Shown: piece by piece, positions 52,581 through 61,791 of the stretch
How positions within the stretch are numbered: the stretch's first letter is position 1
How the letters are laid out: each line of letters starts with the position of its first letter
Source of the DNA: CAVQCJ01 sp963711005
GTDB lineage: Bacteria > Actinomycetota > Actinomycetes > Prado026
Assembly (NCBI GenBank): GCA_963711005.1
Contig: CAVQCJ010000002.1
Location: 1,054,001-1,118,000 of the forward strand
DNA length: 64,000 nt
Direction of reading: 5' to 3'
Notes under the pieces: generated by a model
Told to the model about the DNA's origin: nothing
Databases searched by the model: none
The model's input: the letters and a program-made list of their open reading frames with translations, nothing else
Program-made: the position numbers and the translations under genes

Positions 52581-54402
52581 CTACGTGGTCGCCCGGTCCG
52601 AGCGCTGGGACGCACCCGGCGTGACGAGCTGCCAGGCGCCCGCTGCCCCCGCAGGTACGGCCGGCGATTCCGGCCGGACCGGAGCCACCTGCCGGTAGGG
52701 CTGGTCCGGCGTCGGGCGCGGGTCGGCGGCGCCTCGGTTGGGCCAGAGCGCGAACGCCCGCTCGGCCATGCGCCGTGATCGTCAGGGAGGGGTTGACTCC
52801 CAGGTTGGCCGACACGGTGGACCCGTCGGCCACGTGCAGGCCGGGGTAGCTCCACACCCGTCCGTACGGATCAACCACACCTGAGCGCCGGGACGAACCG
52901 ATCACGCACCCGCCGAGGAAGTGCGCAGTCATCGGAAGGTCGACCAGGTCCGTCACCGCACCCGCGGCCGCAGCCGGCACCCCGGTGCGTTCCTGGAGCT
53001 TCTCCGCGAGCCGGCGGATCGCTGCGTGGCCGGCCGGGATCCAGCTCGGGCTGGGAGCCCCGTGCCCCGCGGTCGACGTGAGTCGCCAGCCCGCCGCGAG
53101 TCTGCGGCGCTTCGGCCGCACCGTGATCGAGTTGTCCAGCGGCTGCATGACCAGCCCGATGACCGCCCGTTCGGAGAACCGCCGGGCCGGCGACGGCACC
53201 AGGAACCTGACCCGGGCCGGATGTGCCATCAGCTCGCCGAGCAGTCTGGTGACGCGACCACCCTTGGCTCCGTCGGCTCGCCCGTCGGCCATCAACGTGA
53301 CCAGGGAACCCATCGCGTTCGAGCCACGGCCGTAGCGCACGTTCTCGATGTGGGTGTCCTCATCGGGGTGGAACGAGGACGTGATCGCGACCCCGCGGGT
53401 CAGGTCGACGCCTGGAGGGACCGACCTGCTCATCGCGCCCACGAGCGCCTCGGAGTTGGTCCGGGTCAGGTCACCGAGCCGGTCGGACAGCTGCGGCAGC
53501 ACACCGGTCGCCTTCATGCGGTGCAGGAGCGCCTGGGTCCCCCAAGTCCCCGCCGACAGCACCACGTCCCGGGCGGTGACGGTCTGCGGGTCCTTGTCCA
53601 CCCAGGCTCCGGTCCGCTCGCTGGTGACCCGCCAACCTCGAGCGAGGTCGGCGGGGTCGACGGGGCGGACATCGACAACCGTGCGCAACGGCTCGATGTG
53701 CACGCCGAGCCGCTCGGCGAGCGCGAGGTAGTTCTTGACGAGAGTGTTCTTGGCCCCCACGCGGCAGCCGACCATGCAGTTGCCGCACTGGGTGCAGCCG
53801 GTGCGCGCCGGCCCGACACCGCCGAAGAACGGGTCGGGCACCGTGCTGCCTGGCTCGGCGGCGCCTTCGCGACCGAAGAACACCCCGACCGGGGTCTTGC
53901 GGAAGGTGTGCCCCACGCCCAACGACTCGGCCGTCTCCCGCATCAGCTCCTCGACCGGCCCTTCGCAGGGGTTCTCGTCGACGACGCCCAGCATCCGTTC
54001 CGCCTGCCGGTAGTAAGGAGCGAGCTCGGCCGCCCAGTCGGTGATGTCACCCCACTGCGGATCGGTGAAGAACTGTGCCGGCGGCACGTACAGGACGTTG
54101 GCGTAGACCAGCGAACCGCCACCGACGCCCGCACCCGCCAGGATCAGCACGTCGTTCAGCCAGTGGATGCGCTGGATGCCGAACCATCTGAGCCGAGGCA
54201 CCCACAGGTACTTGCTGAGCCGCCAGGACGTGGTCGGCAGGTCCGCGTCGGCGAAGCGCCGACCGGCCTCGAGGACGAGCACGTCGTACTGCTTCTCGGC
54301 CAGACGCAGCGCCGCGACGCTGCCACCGAACCCCGAGCCCACGACCACGACGTCCCGGTCGAAGGCAGGTGTCGGGCCGGTCACGGGGTGGGCAGCAGTC
54401 AC
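52581..54402 (-). CDS. GMC-family FAD oxidoreductase (cholesterol oxidase-like), one apparent C-terminal frameshift
   Basis: About 607 residues from GTG 54402 with AGGAGG 6 bases upstream. The FAD loop is VVVGSGFGGSVAALRLAEK with VLVLEAGRRF, followed by LILAGAGVGGGSLVYANVLY and a cysteine cluster GCTQCGNCMVGCRVGAKNT seen in ChoD-type proteins. Near the end, AHFLGGCVIGSS and ADGSTVSANLGVNPSLTI carry the conserved GMC C-terminal motif. One extra base near 52772 separates SLTITA from MAERAFALWPN and the natural stop at 52581. Substrate may be a sterol or an alcohol. Confidence 0.85.
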
Positions 54403-54578
54403 CGCGTCCTCCTCTTGTCGGCGCACCGGGTGCGGGTGGCGGGCCTCGAGCGCGGCTTCACCCTCTCCCCCGGAGCCGGACCGGGACGAGGGTCTAACGT
54501 CCCACCCGTGCGCCACGCCCGGCGTGACTAGGCTGCTGCGGTCGCAGGCACCGGGCCGCACGGAGGCGAGGACACGGC

Positions 54579-55514
54579 ATGGCGGACGCCACTCCGGCAG
54601 GGGGGTTGCGCCGGTACCGGGGGTTCATGGCGGACAGCGCCCGGTGGGAGCGCTTCGTGTTCCGCCCCGATGACGTGGTGATCTCCACGCCCTCGAAGTG
54701 CGGCACCACCTGGATGCAGACGATCGTCGGGATGCTCCTGCTCGACCGCGTCGACCTCGGCGCACCGATCAGCACCATCTCGCCGTGGCTCGACATGCTG
54801 ATCCGCTCGGACGAGGAGACCTTCGGCCTCCTCGACCGGCAGTCGCACCGCCGGTTCGTCAAGACGCACACGCCGCTGGACGGGGTACCGCGGCACGACT
54901 CGGTCACGTACATCGCCGTCGCTCGTCATCCGCTGGACGTGGCGCTGTCCGACCGCGACCACCGGGAGAACATGCGCACCGACCACGCGGTCGAGCTTCG
55001 GGTCGCCGCGACGGGCCCGGACGGCCCTGCGGTCCGCACCGCCGACCCGGCGCCGGACGAGCCGGCAGCGTACCTGCGATGGTTCGTTGACAACGACGAG
55101 CAGCCCACGGGCAGCGGGCCGAACGGTCTGGACGACTACTGCCAGCAGATCCGGACGTACTGGGACGCCCGGGACGCGCCGAACGTCCACCTGTTCCACT
55201 ACGCAGACATGTGGGCCGACCTGGACGGTGAGATGCGGGCGGTGGCGGCGGCACTCGGAGTCGCGGTCGACGAGGACCGGTGGCCGGAGCTCGTGGACGC
55301 GGCCGGGCTCGCGTCGATGCGGTCGCGAGCCGCTCACACCGCGCCCGAGGCGCACCTGGACCTCTGGGAGTCCGCCGAGCAGTTCTTCCGCTCCGGCGGC
55401 ACCCGCGACTGGGCGTCGCTGCTGACCCCCGACGAGACCTCGCACTTCCAGGAACGCCTCGACACTCTCGCCGGCGAAGCGGCCGGCTGGGCCACCAGCG
55501 GTCGGTCCGCCTGA
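54579..55514 (+). CDS. Sulfotransferase (PAPS-dependent)
   Basis: 311 residues from ATG 54579. The 5'-phosphosulfate loop is DDVVISTPSKCGTTWMQTIVG near residue 35, given here as TPSKCGTTWMQ. The 3'-phosphate motif is IAVARHPLDVALS, and the C-terminal region has GTRDWASLLTPDE, as in cytosolic-type (SULT) enzymes. These transfer sulfate from PAPS to an alcohol or phenol. The acceptor is unknown. The neighbouring GMC oxidoreductase could act on related sterol-like molecules (inference). Confidence 0.88.
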   Translation: MADATPAGGLRRYRGFMADSARWERFVFRPDDVVISTPSKCGTTWMQTIVGMLLLDRVDLGAPISTISPWLDMLIRSDEETFGLLDRQSHRRFVKTHTPLDGVPRHDSVTYIAVARHPLDVALSDRDHRENMRTDHAVELRVAATGPDGPAVRTADPAPDEPAAYLRWFVDNDEQPTGSGPNGLDDYCQQIRTYWDARDAPNVHLFHYADMWADLDGEMRAVAAALGVAVDEDRWPELVDAAGLASMRSRAAHTAPEAHLDLWESAEQFFRSGGTRDWASLLTPDETSHFQERLDTLAGEAAGWATSGRSA

Positions 55515-55531
55515 CCGGGTGCGGACGAGGG

Positions 55532-55948
55532 TCAGAACGTCCAGCAGTTCGGGTCGTACCGAAGGCCCCACACGGCGTGGATGCCGAGGAGCGCGACGCC
55601 GGCCAGCCACAGCAGGATCCCGAGCAGGGCCACGGCCACCACGGCAGCGACCACATGCGGACCGGGCCTCCTGCTCGCGAGCAGGGTGCCGAGTGCCGGG
55701 AGCGCGAAGACGAGGGTGATCAGCAGGACGAGCCAGGACAGGTCCACGAGCCGCACATAGCCGGGCGGGCAGGGCGGCCGCTCGTAGATCTGGTAGGCGC
55801 TGAGGACCAGGGTGACCACACCCACGACGAGCGCGGCGCCCGAGGCGACCGACGCGATCCGGCCGCTGACGGACGGCACGGCCGGCGCGGACGGCTCCGA
55901 CGGCTCCGGCGGGTCGGAGCGTTGCTCGGGGGCGACGCCGGACGACAT
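55532..55948 (-). CDS. Small membrane protein, hypothetical
   Basis: 138 residues from ATG 55948 with GAGGAG just upstream. A Pro/Ser/Glu-rich cytoplasmic leader precedes three transmembrane helices near 33-52, 70-90 and 99-122. It ends with a short Trp/Tyr/Cys-containing segment (WGLRYDPNCWTF). No family recognised. Confidence 0.6.
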   Translation of the reverse strand: MSSGVAPEQRSDPPEPSEPSAPAVPSVSGRIASVASGAALVVGVVTLVLSAYQIYERPPCPPGYVRLVDLSWLVLLITLVFALPALGTLLASRRPGPHVVAAVVAVALLGILLWLAGVALLGIHAVWGLRYDPNCWTF

Positions 55949-56051
55949 GCGGCTCCTCACGGTCATGGCGGTCACCGGTGGTCATCGCGGTCACCGGTGG
56001 GTCCAGTGTCAGGCCGCGACGCCCACGGATCCGGGAGGCTGAGAACGCGCC

Positions 56052-56810
56052 CTAGGACTGGTCGTCACGCAGCAGTGCCTGGTGCAGCTCGCGTGTCTCG
56101 AAGCCCGGTGCGACACCGAGCTCACCACGCAGGAGCACGCGCAGCGACTCGTAGGCGACGAGGGCCTCGGCCGTGTTGCCCTGGGCAGCAAGCGCGCGCA
56201 TGAGTGTGCGGTGCCCGCTCTCGCGGAACGGTGCGGCCACGACGAGCTCGCGCGCGGCTCGCTCGGCCGTGGCGAGCTCGGTGCTGCCCAGGTTCAGGGC
56301 CGCTGTGGCGTAGGTCTCGAGCGCGCGCACGTACATCTCCTCCAGCTCGCGGCGTACCGGGGTTGCCCACTCCAGCTGCTCGTCGGGCAGAAAGCCGCGC
56401 CGGGCGACGAACAGGCTGATCTGCGCCGCGCCCCACGCCCGGCCCCACTCGCCGAGAGCGAGTGCGGACTCGGCGCGATGGACGCCGTCACGGGCAGCCT
56501 CGAGGTCGACCCACGAGTCGGCCGGCAGGGTCAGCTGGACCGAACTTCGAGAGGAGACCAGGTCCGGCCCGAGCGCCGTGCGCAGCTTGGAGACGAGCGC
56601 GTACACCGCGGTGTCGGCGGCCTGCGGCGGATCGTTCGGCCACAGCGCCTCCACCAGCCGGTCCCGGCTCAGCCCGCCGTTGCGTCGCAGGACGAGGTAC
56701 GTGAGCAGCAGCCGGCCCTGGCGCCCCGGCAGGCGCGCCTCACGGCGCTCACCGGACACCTCGACGGCCAGTCGCCCGCACACCTGGATGCGGATCCGGG
56801 ATGAGTCCAT
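56052..56810 (-). CDS. SARP/AfsR-like transcriptional activator (winged helix + BTAD)
   Basis: 252 residues from ATG 56810. The N-terminal OmpR-like winged helix reads RIQVCGRLAVEVSGERREA, LLLTYLVLRRNGGLSRDRLVEALW and TAVYALVSKLRTALG. The rest is a bacterial transcriptional activation domain (ELEEMYVRALETYATAALN, RESGHRTLMRALAAQGNTAEALVAYESL). SARP proteins activate secondary-metabolite or stress genes. No NB-ARC or other domain follows. A GGGACCTTGGGGCG-like element at 56814-56827 lies next to its start. Confidence 0.88.
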   Translation of the reverse strand: MDSSRIRIQVCGRLAVEVSGERREARLPGRQGRLLLTYLVLRRNGGLSRDRLVEALWPNDPPQAADTAVYALVSKLRTALGPDLVSSRSSVQLTLPADSWVDLEAARDGVHRAESALALGEWGRAWGAAQISLFVARRGFLPDEQLEWATPVRRELEEMYVRALETYATAALNLGSTELATAERAARELVVAAPFRESGHRTLMRALAAQGNTAEALVAYESLRVLLRGELGVAPGFETRELHQALLRDDQS

Positions 56811-56875
56811 GATCGCCCCAAGGTCCCACCAAGGCTGCTCCGGTAGCCATGGTTCCGGCAGACGAGAGGCTGAAC

Positions 56876-57034
56876 ATGTCCAAGCTCATCCGGTGCGAGT
56901 GCGGGTACGTCGCGCGGGGCGACGACGACCAGCAGGTCGTCGCGGCCATCGAGGCGCACATGGCCACGGACCACCCCGCCCTGCTCGCGCAGGTCGACCG
57001 TTCGGACATCTTCGGCTGGATCGAAGCGGACTGA
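56876..57034 (+). CDS. DUF1059 small protein
   Basis: 52 residues from ATG 56876; an upstream in-frame start in the leader is less likely. The conserved pattern MSKLIRCECGYVARGDDDQQ with C-x-C and a downstream AHMATDHP matches DUF1059, a small probable metal-binding protein family. The function is unknown. It lies 18 bases before the methyltransferase gene and is divergent from the SARP gene. Confidence 0.8.
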   Translation: MSKLIRCECGYVARGDDDQQVVAAIEAHMATDHPALLAQVDRSDIFGWIEAD

Positions 57035-57052
57035 CACTTCAGGGAGGACCCG

Positions 57053-57946
57053 ATGACCAGCACCTACGGCGCGGCCCCGAGCTCGGCGACCACGTTCGAC
57101 CCGCAGCGCTACAAGAAGACCACCACCGACCAGTGGCAGGCAGCCGCCGCCGCCTGGCACGGCTGGGGCTCGGTGATCGACACCTGGCTGGGCGAGGCCA
57201 CCGAGGTGATGCTCGACCTCGCCGCAGTGACCAGGGGCGGCAAGGTGCTGGACGTCGCTGCGGGGGCCGGAGGGCAGAGCATCGCCGCGGCCCGCAGGGT
57301 CGGACCGAGCGGCCGCGTGCTGGCCACCGACATCAGCTCGCACCTGCTCGACTACGCCGAGCATGCCGCGCGCATGGCAGGGCTGTCGGACGTCATCGCC
57401 ACCCGTGTCATGGATGGTGAGGACCTCGAGGTGGAGGCCGGTTGCTTCGACGCGGTCATCTCCCGGGTGGGTCTCATCTACTTCCCCGACCGGCAACGGG
57501 CCCTGGAGGGCATGCGTCGCGCGCTCCGCCCGGGCGGTCGGGTCGCCGCGGTCACGTACTCGACGCCCGAGGCCAACCGGTTCTTCTCGATCCCGGTCTC
57601 GGTGATCCGGGCAGAGGCGCAGCTGCCCCCGCCTGCGCCCGGCCAGCCGGGTCCGTTCAGCCTGGGCTCGGTCGAGGTGCTCACCGATGCCCTCGAAGCC
57701 GCCGGCTTCACCGACGTCGAGGTGCGCCGGGTGTCCTCGCCGCTGCAGCTGCCCTCGGCCGCCGACTGCGTGCTGTTCGAGCGGGAGTCGTTCGGCGCTC
57801 TGCACCAGATGCTGGCCGGCCTCGACCCGCAGGCCCGCGAGCGGACGTGGACGCGGATCACCGAGGAGCTGTCGGTCTTCGACGGCCCGGACGGGTTCGT
57901 CGGCCCCTGCGAGATGCTCGTCGCGGGCGCCGTGAACGCGGGCTGA
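57053..57946 (+). CDS. Class I SAM-dependent methyltransferase
   Basis: 297 residues from ATG 57053 with AGGGAGGA upstream. The Rossmann motif I is VLDVAAGAGGQSIAAARRVG, followed by VLATDISSHLLDYAEHAARM and the post-I segment FDAVISRVGLIYFPDRQRAL. It resembles UbiE/Methyltransf_11-type small-molecule methyltransferases. Co-transcription with the DUF1059 gene is likely from the 18-base gap. The substrate is unknown. Confidence 0.87.
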   Translation: MTSTYGAAPSSATTFDPQRYKKTTTDQWQAAAAAWHGWGSVIDTWLGEATEVMLDLAAVTRGGKVLDVAAGAGGQSIAAARRVGPSGRVLATDISSHLLDYAEHAARMAGLSDVIATRVMDGEDLEVEAGCFDAVISRVGLIYFPDRQRALEGMRRALRPGGRVAAVTYSTPEANRFFSIPVSVIRAEAQLPPPAPGQPGPFSLGSVEVLTDALEAAGFTDVEVRRVSSPLQLPSAADCVLFERESFGALHQMLAGLDPQARERTWTRITEELSVFDGPDGFVGPCEMLVAGAVNAG

Positions 57947-57973
57947 GGCCGTCCCCGCCGACGTGGCAGGGGT

Positions 57974-58729
57974 CTACGCGGCGCGGTCCAGCCGCATGGC
58001 CATGGGCCAGACACCGGCCACGACGGCGTCGAGGTCGGCGCCCGGCGGGCAGACGACGGTGTCGACGGTGCGCACGCCGCGATCGCGCAGGTCGGCGACG
58101 GTCTCGCGCCAGGCGGCCGGGCCGTCCCACGACGGTCCGGCGTGCAGGGCCAACAGCTCGCGCCGACCATCCGACGCGACCCCGACCGCGGTGCGCACGG
58201 GGGTGCAGGTGACCCCCCCGTCCCGCGAGCGCACGGTCACCCGGTCGAAGGTCACGCTCTCGTAGTCCTGGTGCAGCGGACGCAGGTGCCACGGAAGCAT
58301 GTTCCGTGCTATCCCTGCGGCTACGAGCCAGGCCAGCCGCTGGCTCACGACGGGCGGCCGGTAGACCCGAGCCAGCAGCGCGACACACTCGGAGCTGTCC
58401 GCCCCGCGGGCGGCGAGCGGGACGGCGAGCTGGTCGACCCCGACGACGCGACGCTGCCACTTGCCGACCGCGATCGGCTGGAACGTCCCCCACCGGTCGC
58501 GCGGCGCGTCGATGACGACTTCGCCGAACGCGGTCCGGACGGTCTTGGACCGGTAGCCGTTCCGGGCGTTGCCACGAGCGGCTCCCCCCGGCACCGGACC
58601 CAGCGGGCGTTCGAGGTGCTCGACGAGCTCGGCCTCCAGCGCCGACTCCACGACGATCCGGATCACGTCGGTGAGGAGCCCGGTCCGCCAGCCCGGCGAC
58701 GGTGACGGTGGCGGCTCCAGCGTGCTCAC
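57974..58729 (-). pseudogene. Truncated IS256-family (mutator) transposase
   Basis: 251 residues, against about 400 for IS256 transposases. The N-terminal part is well kept: GNARNGYRSKTVRTAFGEVV, IDAPRDRWGTFQPIAVGKWQ and the VTFDRVTVR segment in place of the first catalytic Asp region. The second catalytic Asp block reads VCPPGADLDAVVAG instead of an I-S-D-A-H-x-G-L motif, and the protein stops before the region of the catalytic Glu. I find no convincing terminal inverted repeats. It is a dead remnant or a domesticated fragment. Confidence 0.75.
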
Positions 58730-58935
58730 GATCGGTCTCCTGTCTCCAGAGTGGGATTGAGGAGAGCGTCGTGCCCGGCAGGGTGAGCGGACCTCACCCG
58801 GATCGGGTGATTCCAGAGACGTCGCGTCTGTGCTGCCGGGCGCCGGGCGCGCCTGGCAGCGCCGTTAGACGATCAGGTGCGCCGCGGTGCGAGCGGCGTG
58901 GTGTTCGGGCGGGAGCCGGCGGACCGTCCGACCGC

Positions 58936-60453
58936 TCAGAACCACTTTCCGTACAGGAGCTCCTGCGGGGTGACCACGCGGCCCTGCGGCGGCTCTCCCT
59001 GGAACTGCGCGCCCATCGCCTTCGCCCAGCCGACCCCGCGGTCGAGCAGCTCGCGCTCGTCGCTCTGCATACGGTCGCGCGTGACCAGGATGCCCAGGTC
59101 CGCGCCCGGGTACCGGTACTCGCCGGCGCCGTGCACCCGCAGGTAGAACGCCTCGTTGTGGCCGCCGACGTTGTGCCAGTCGGTCTCCTCACGGATGAAC
59201 CGCACCGAGCCGTCGTCGGCCAGCCGCCACAGCCCGCTGGACGGCGCCTGCGTGATGAGCTCGACCTCGTCGGTCACCTGCTTGAGCACCAGCTGCGTCC
59301 AGCGGTCGAAGTCCTGCCAGCGCATCTGCACGTCGTCCAGGTCGAGCTCCCAGTCGACGCCGGAGAACTCCAGGAGGTGGAACAGGAACAGCGGCACGCC
59401 GCCGTACCGCGACGTGATCAGGTTCGTCAGCGGCGACGCCCCGGAGATGCGCGGGTTGATCTCGCCGAGGTAGACGGTGCCGTCGTCGGTGTCCAGCAGG
59501 AAGTCCAGGCAGAACACGCCGTGGTAGCCCTCGCGGTAGAGCCGGTCGCCCAGCCGTTGCGCCATCCGGCGGATCCGCTTGCGCGCCGCCGCGTCGAACA
59601 CCCCGGGGTACGCGTCGTTGCCGCACCAGCCACCGCGGTACGGGGTGAGCTCGGCGAAGCCGGTGATGTCGGTCTGGATCGGTCCGACCAGCGTGCCGTG
59701 CCGGGTGGCCACCGCCTCCACCGTGCCGGGGAAGTGGTTGATCCGGCGCATCACCTTGAGCTCCTCGCCGACGAGCTCGTCCGCGCAGTCGTCCCAGTCG
59801 CCCTCGCTCGCGACGAAGAACGTGGTCCGGCCGGAGTCCCCGTACGGTGTCTGCACGACCAGGTCGGTGCCGAGCTTGGCCCGCTTGGCGAGCTTGCGCA
59901 GCTCCTTGTACGTGCTCGCCCGGCCGAGCACGTTCGGGACGCTGGCGACGCCCGCCTCGTTGCCGAGCTGGGTGGTGACGATCTTGGAGTCGATGCGCTG
60001 GCGGAGCTCGCGCGGCGGCAGGGCGATCTCCAGCCCCAGCTCGTGGGCCAGCTGCTCGGTCTCCTCGTCGAACATGACGAACAGGACCTGGCCGGGCCCG
60101 CTCGCCTTGATGTGGTCGATGACCTCCTTGTTGCCCAGCAGGTAGGAGTTCACCGACTCGAAGGTCTCGAAGTCCCGTGGCCCGGCGTGGGTCGGCGAGA
60201 ACGAGCGCGCGTGCGCCCCGTCGAAGCTGTCGAAGTACGTCACGTACTCGAAGCCGCTCACCCACTCGTCGATACCCAGCAGGTTGTACGGCGTCGGCGA
60301 GACGAAGTAGATCGGCTTGGTGTTCTGCCGGAAGTACCGGTAGACGTCGGAGAGACTGCGCAGCACGGGTTGCCGGGCCGCCTCTTCCCGTCGCCCCCGG
60401 GCGCCCTTGCGGCGGCCCCGCTCGCCCTTCCGGGCCCGGTCGCGCTCAGCCAT
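58936..60453 (-). CDS. ATP-grasp enzyme (biotin carboxylase/ligase-like)
   Basis: 505 residues from ATG 60453. A basic N-terminal leader (RGRRKGARGRREEAARQ) precedes a pre-ATP-grasp Rossmann part (PIYFVSPTPYNLLGIDEWV). The glycine-rich loop is VVQTPYGDSGRTTFFVA and the metal-binding end is FLLDTDDGTVYLGEINPRIS. ATP-grasp ligases join a carboxylate to an amine or thiol through an acyl-phosphate; the substrate is unknown. It lies downstream of the C45 Ntn-hydrolase gene on the same strand across a 16-bp tandem repeat, suggesting linked synthesis and hydrolysis of an amide (inference). Confidence 0.85.
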   Translation of the reverse strand: MAERDRARKGERGRRKGARGRREEAARQPVLRSLSDVYRYFRQNTKPIYFVSPTPYNLLGIDEWVSGFEYVTYFDSFDGAHARSFSPTHAGPRDFETFESVNSYLLGNKEVIDHIKASGPGQVLFVMFDEETEQLAHELGLEIALPPRELRQRIDSKIVTTQLGNEAGVASVPNVLGRASTYKELRKLAKRAKLGTDLVVQTPYGDSGRTTFFVASEGDWDDCADELVGEELKVMRRINHFPGTVEAVATRHGTLVGPIQTDITGFAELTPYRGGWCGNDAYPGVFDAAARKRIRRMAQRLGDRLYREGYHGVFCLDFLLDTDDGTVYLGEINPRISGASPLTNLITSRYGGVPLFLFHLLEFSGVDWELDLDDVQMRWQDFDRWTQLVLKQVTDEVELITQAPSSGLWRLADDGSVRFIREETDWHNVGGHNEAFYLRVHGAGEYRYPGADLGILVTRDRMQSDERELLDRGVGWAKAMGAQFQGEPPQGRVVTPQELLYGKWF

Positions 60454-60496
60454 GGTGGCCGGACTGTACCGCCGCGCCAACCGCCCCGGGGAGGGA

Positions 60497-60576
60497 TCAG
60501 GCGATCAGAGGTTCAGGCGATCAGAGGTTCAGGCGCTCAGAGGTTCAGGCGCTCAGAGGTTCAGGCGATCAGGACG
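60497..60576. repeat. 16-bp tandem repeat, four copies plus a partial fifth
   Basis: Units of TCAGGCGATCAGAGGT occupy 60497-60512 and 60513-60528, then the variant TCAGGCGCTCAGAGGT at 60529-60544 and 60545-60560. A partial fifth copy at 60561-60576 runs into the stop codon of the C45 gene. The tract fills most of the intergenic gap to the ATP-grasp gene. Confidence 0.9.
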
Positions 60577-61649
60577 CCCGGGCGGGCGGCCATCAGCTCG
60601 GCGGGCTCCGGCGGCGGCGCGTACGCCGGCGGCGGGACCGCCACCTGGGTGCGCCTGGTCCGCTCCCCCTCGACGAACCCGTCCAGGGCCAGCCGCCACG
60701 AGTCGTCCGGCCAGAGCAGGTCGAGGCTCCGGGCGTCGCAGTCGTACGCCGCCGTGTAGACCGTGCCCCACAGCGTGGTCGACGGGTCGCGGTACAGCGG
60801 CGGCTGCAGGAAGCGCGCGACCAGCGAACCGGCCGACAGGCCCGGCTCGACCATCGCCTCGTGCAGGGCCGCCTCGCGCTGCTCGGTCGCGCAGAACGCG
60901 GCGTGCTCGGCCCACTCGGTCGCGCCCTGCCGGTTGCCGGCTGTCAGGCCGTCGGCCAGCGTCATCGGACGGTCCGGCGAGACCATCGCGATCGCCGCCG
61001 CGCCGGCGCGGTCGACGAGTGCGACGTTGTACGCCAGCTGGACCGGGATCCGCCGCAGCGCGTCCAGCGCCTCGGGGACGTCTCTCGCGAACTCCAGCAG
61101 GTAGCGCACGACCAGCCCGATGCCGAAGCCCTCGCCCACCACCGGGCGGCCGCCGAACGCGATCGCCACCGACAGACCGTGCTCGTTCATGCCGTCGACA
61201 GCGCCCCAGACGCAGTCGCTCATCGCGACGACGCGGGTGCCGTTCCACTGCGAGGCGAGCACTGTGGTGTCGCACAGCAGCGGCGGGTAGTCGTAGTTGC
61301 GCACCAACACGTGCTCGGCTCGGTTCCAGGCGGCGAGCGAGCAAGCCGTGAACAGCGGCGGCGGGGACCAGTGGCTGAGGAACCGGGCCTCCAGGTCCCC
61401 GCCCCCGACCGCGTCGACCAGCCGGTCGTAGGTCCCCACCAGCTCGGGCATGTGCCGCCGCAGCCGGTAGGCCCCGGTCGCGTACGACGCGCGCGCCGCC
61501 TCGCCCTCGCGCAGGTACCAGCTCCGGTACGCGGGCCAGGCCGCCGCGAAGATCTCCGGCACCCGGTGGCTCACGGCCGGCCCGGCGTCGATCGCGCGGA
61601 AGGTCACGTCGAGCTCGACCACCTCCGGCGGCGTCGTCGTCCGGGTCAC
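60561..61649 (-). CDS. C45-family Ntn hydrolase / acyltransferase
   Basis: 362 residues from GTG 61649 with GAGGTGATG upstream. The presumed N-terminal nucleophile Cys is in LFTACSLAAWNRAEHVLVRNYD near residue 105 (given in part), followed by LASQWNGTRVVAMSDCVWGAVDG and GMNEHGLSVAIAFGGRP, as in the C45 acyl-CoA:6-aminopenicillanate acyltransferase-like family. Many such enzymes are autoproteolytic amide hydrolases of unknown substrate. The ATP-grasp partner downstream could make or modify the same amide. Confidence 0.8.
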   Translation of the reverse strand: MTRTTTPPEVVELDVTFRAIDAGPAVSHRVPEIFAAAWPAYRSWYLREGEAARASYATGAYRLRRHMPELVGTYDRLVDAVGGGDLEARFLSHWSPPPLFTACSLAAWNRAEHVLVRNYDYPPLLCDTTVLASQWNGTRVVAMSDCVWGAVDGMNEHGLSVAIAFGGRPVVGEGFGIGLVVRYLLEFARDVPEALDALRRIPVQLAYNVALVDRAGAAAIAMVSPDRPMTLADGLTAGNRQGATEWAEHAAFCATEQREAALHEAMVEPGLSAGSLVARFLQPPLYRDPSTTLWGTVYTAAYDCDARSLDLLWPDDSWRLALDGFVEGERTRRTQVAVPPPAYAPPPEPAELMAARPGVLIA

Positions 61650-61791
61650 GCGTCATCACCTCACGGGGAACGGCCCGGACAGCGTCGCGGAGCCGTTGAA
61701 AGAGTATGCAGGTCGGTGTCCCCCGTTCTCGGCAATGGGACGCACCGCCTTGACGGGGCGTCGACGTGTCATCGGTCACGCCGCGGCTAGC

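Noticed and set aside
57950..58760. Complete IS256 insertion sequence
   Set aside because: The transposase is truncated and I could not find matching terminal inverted repeats or a target-site duplication.
44962..60576. CRISPR array at either 16-bp tandem repeat
   Set aside because: The units are directly adjacent with no spacers and too short, and no cas genes are present.
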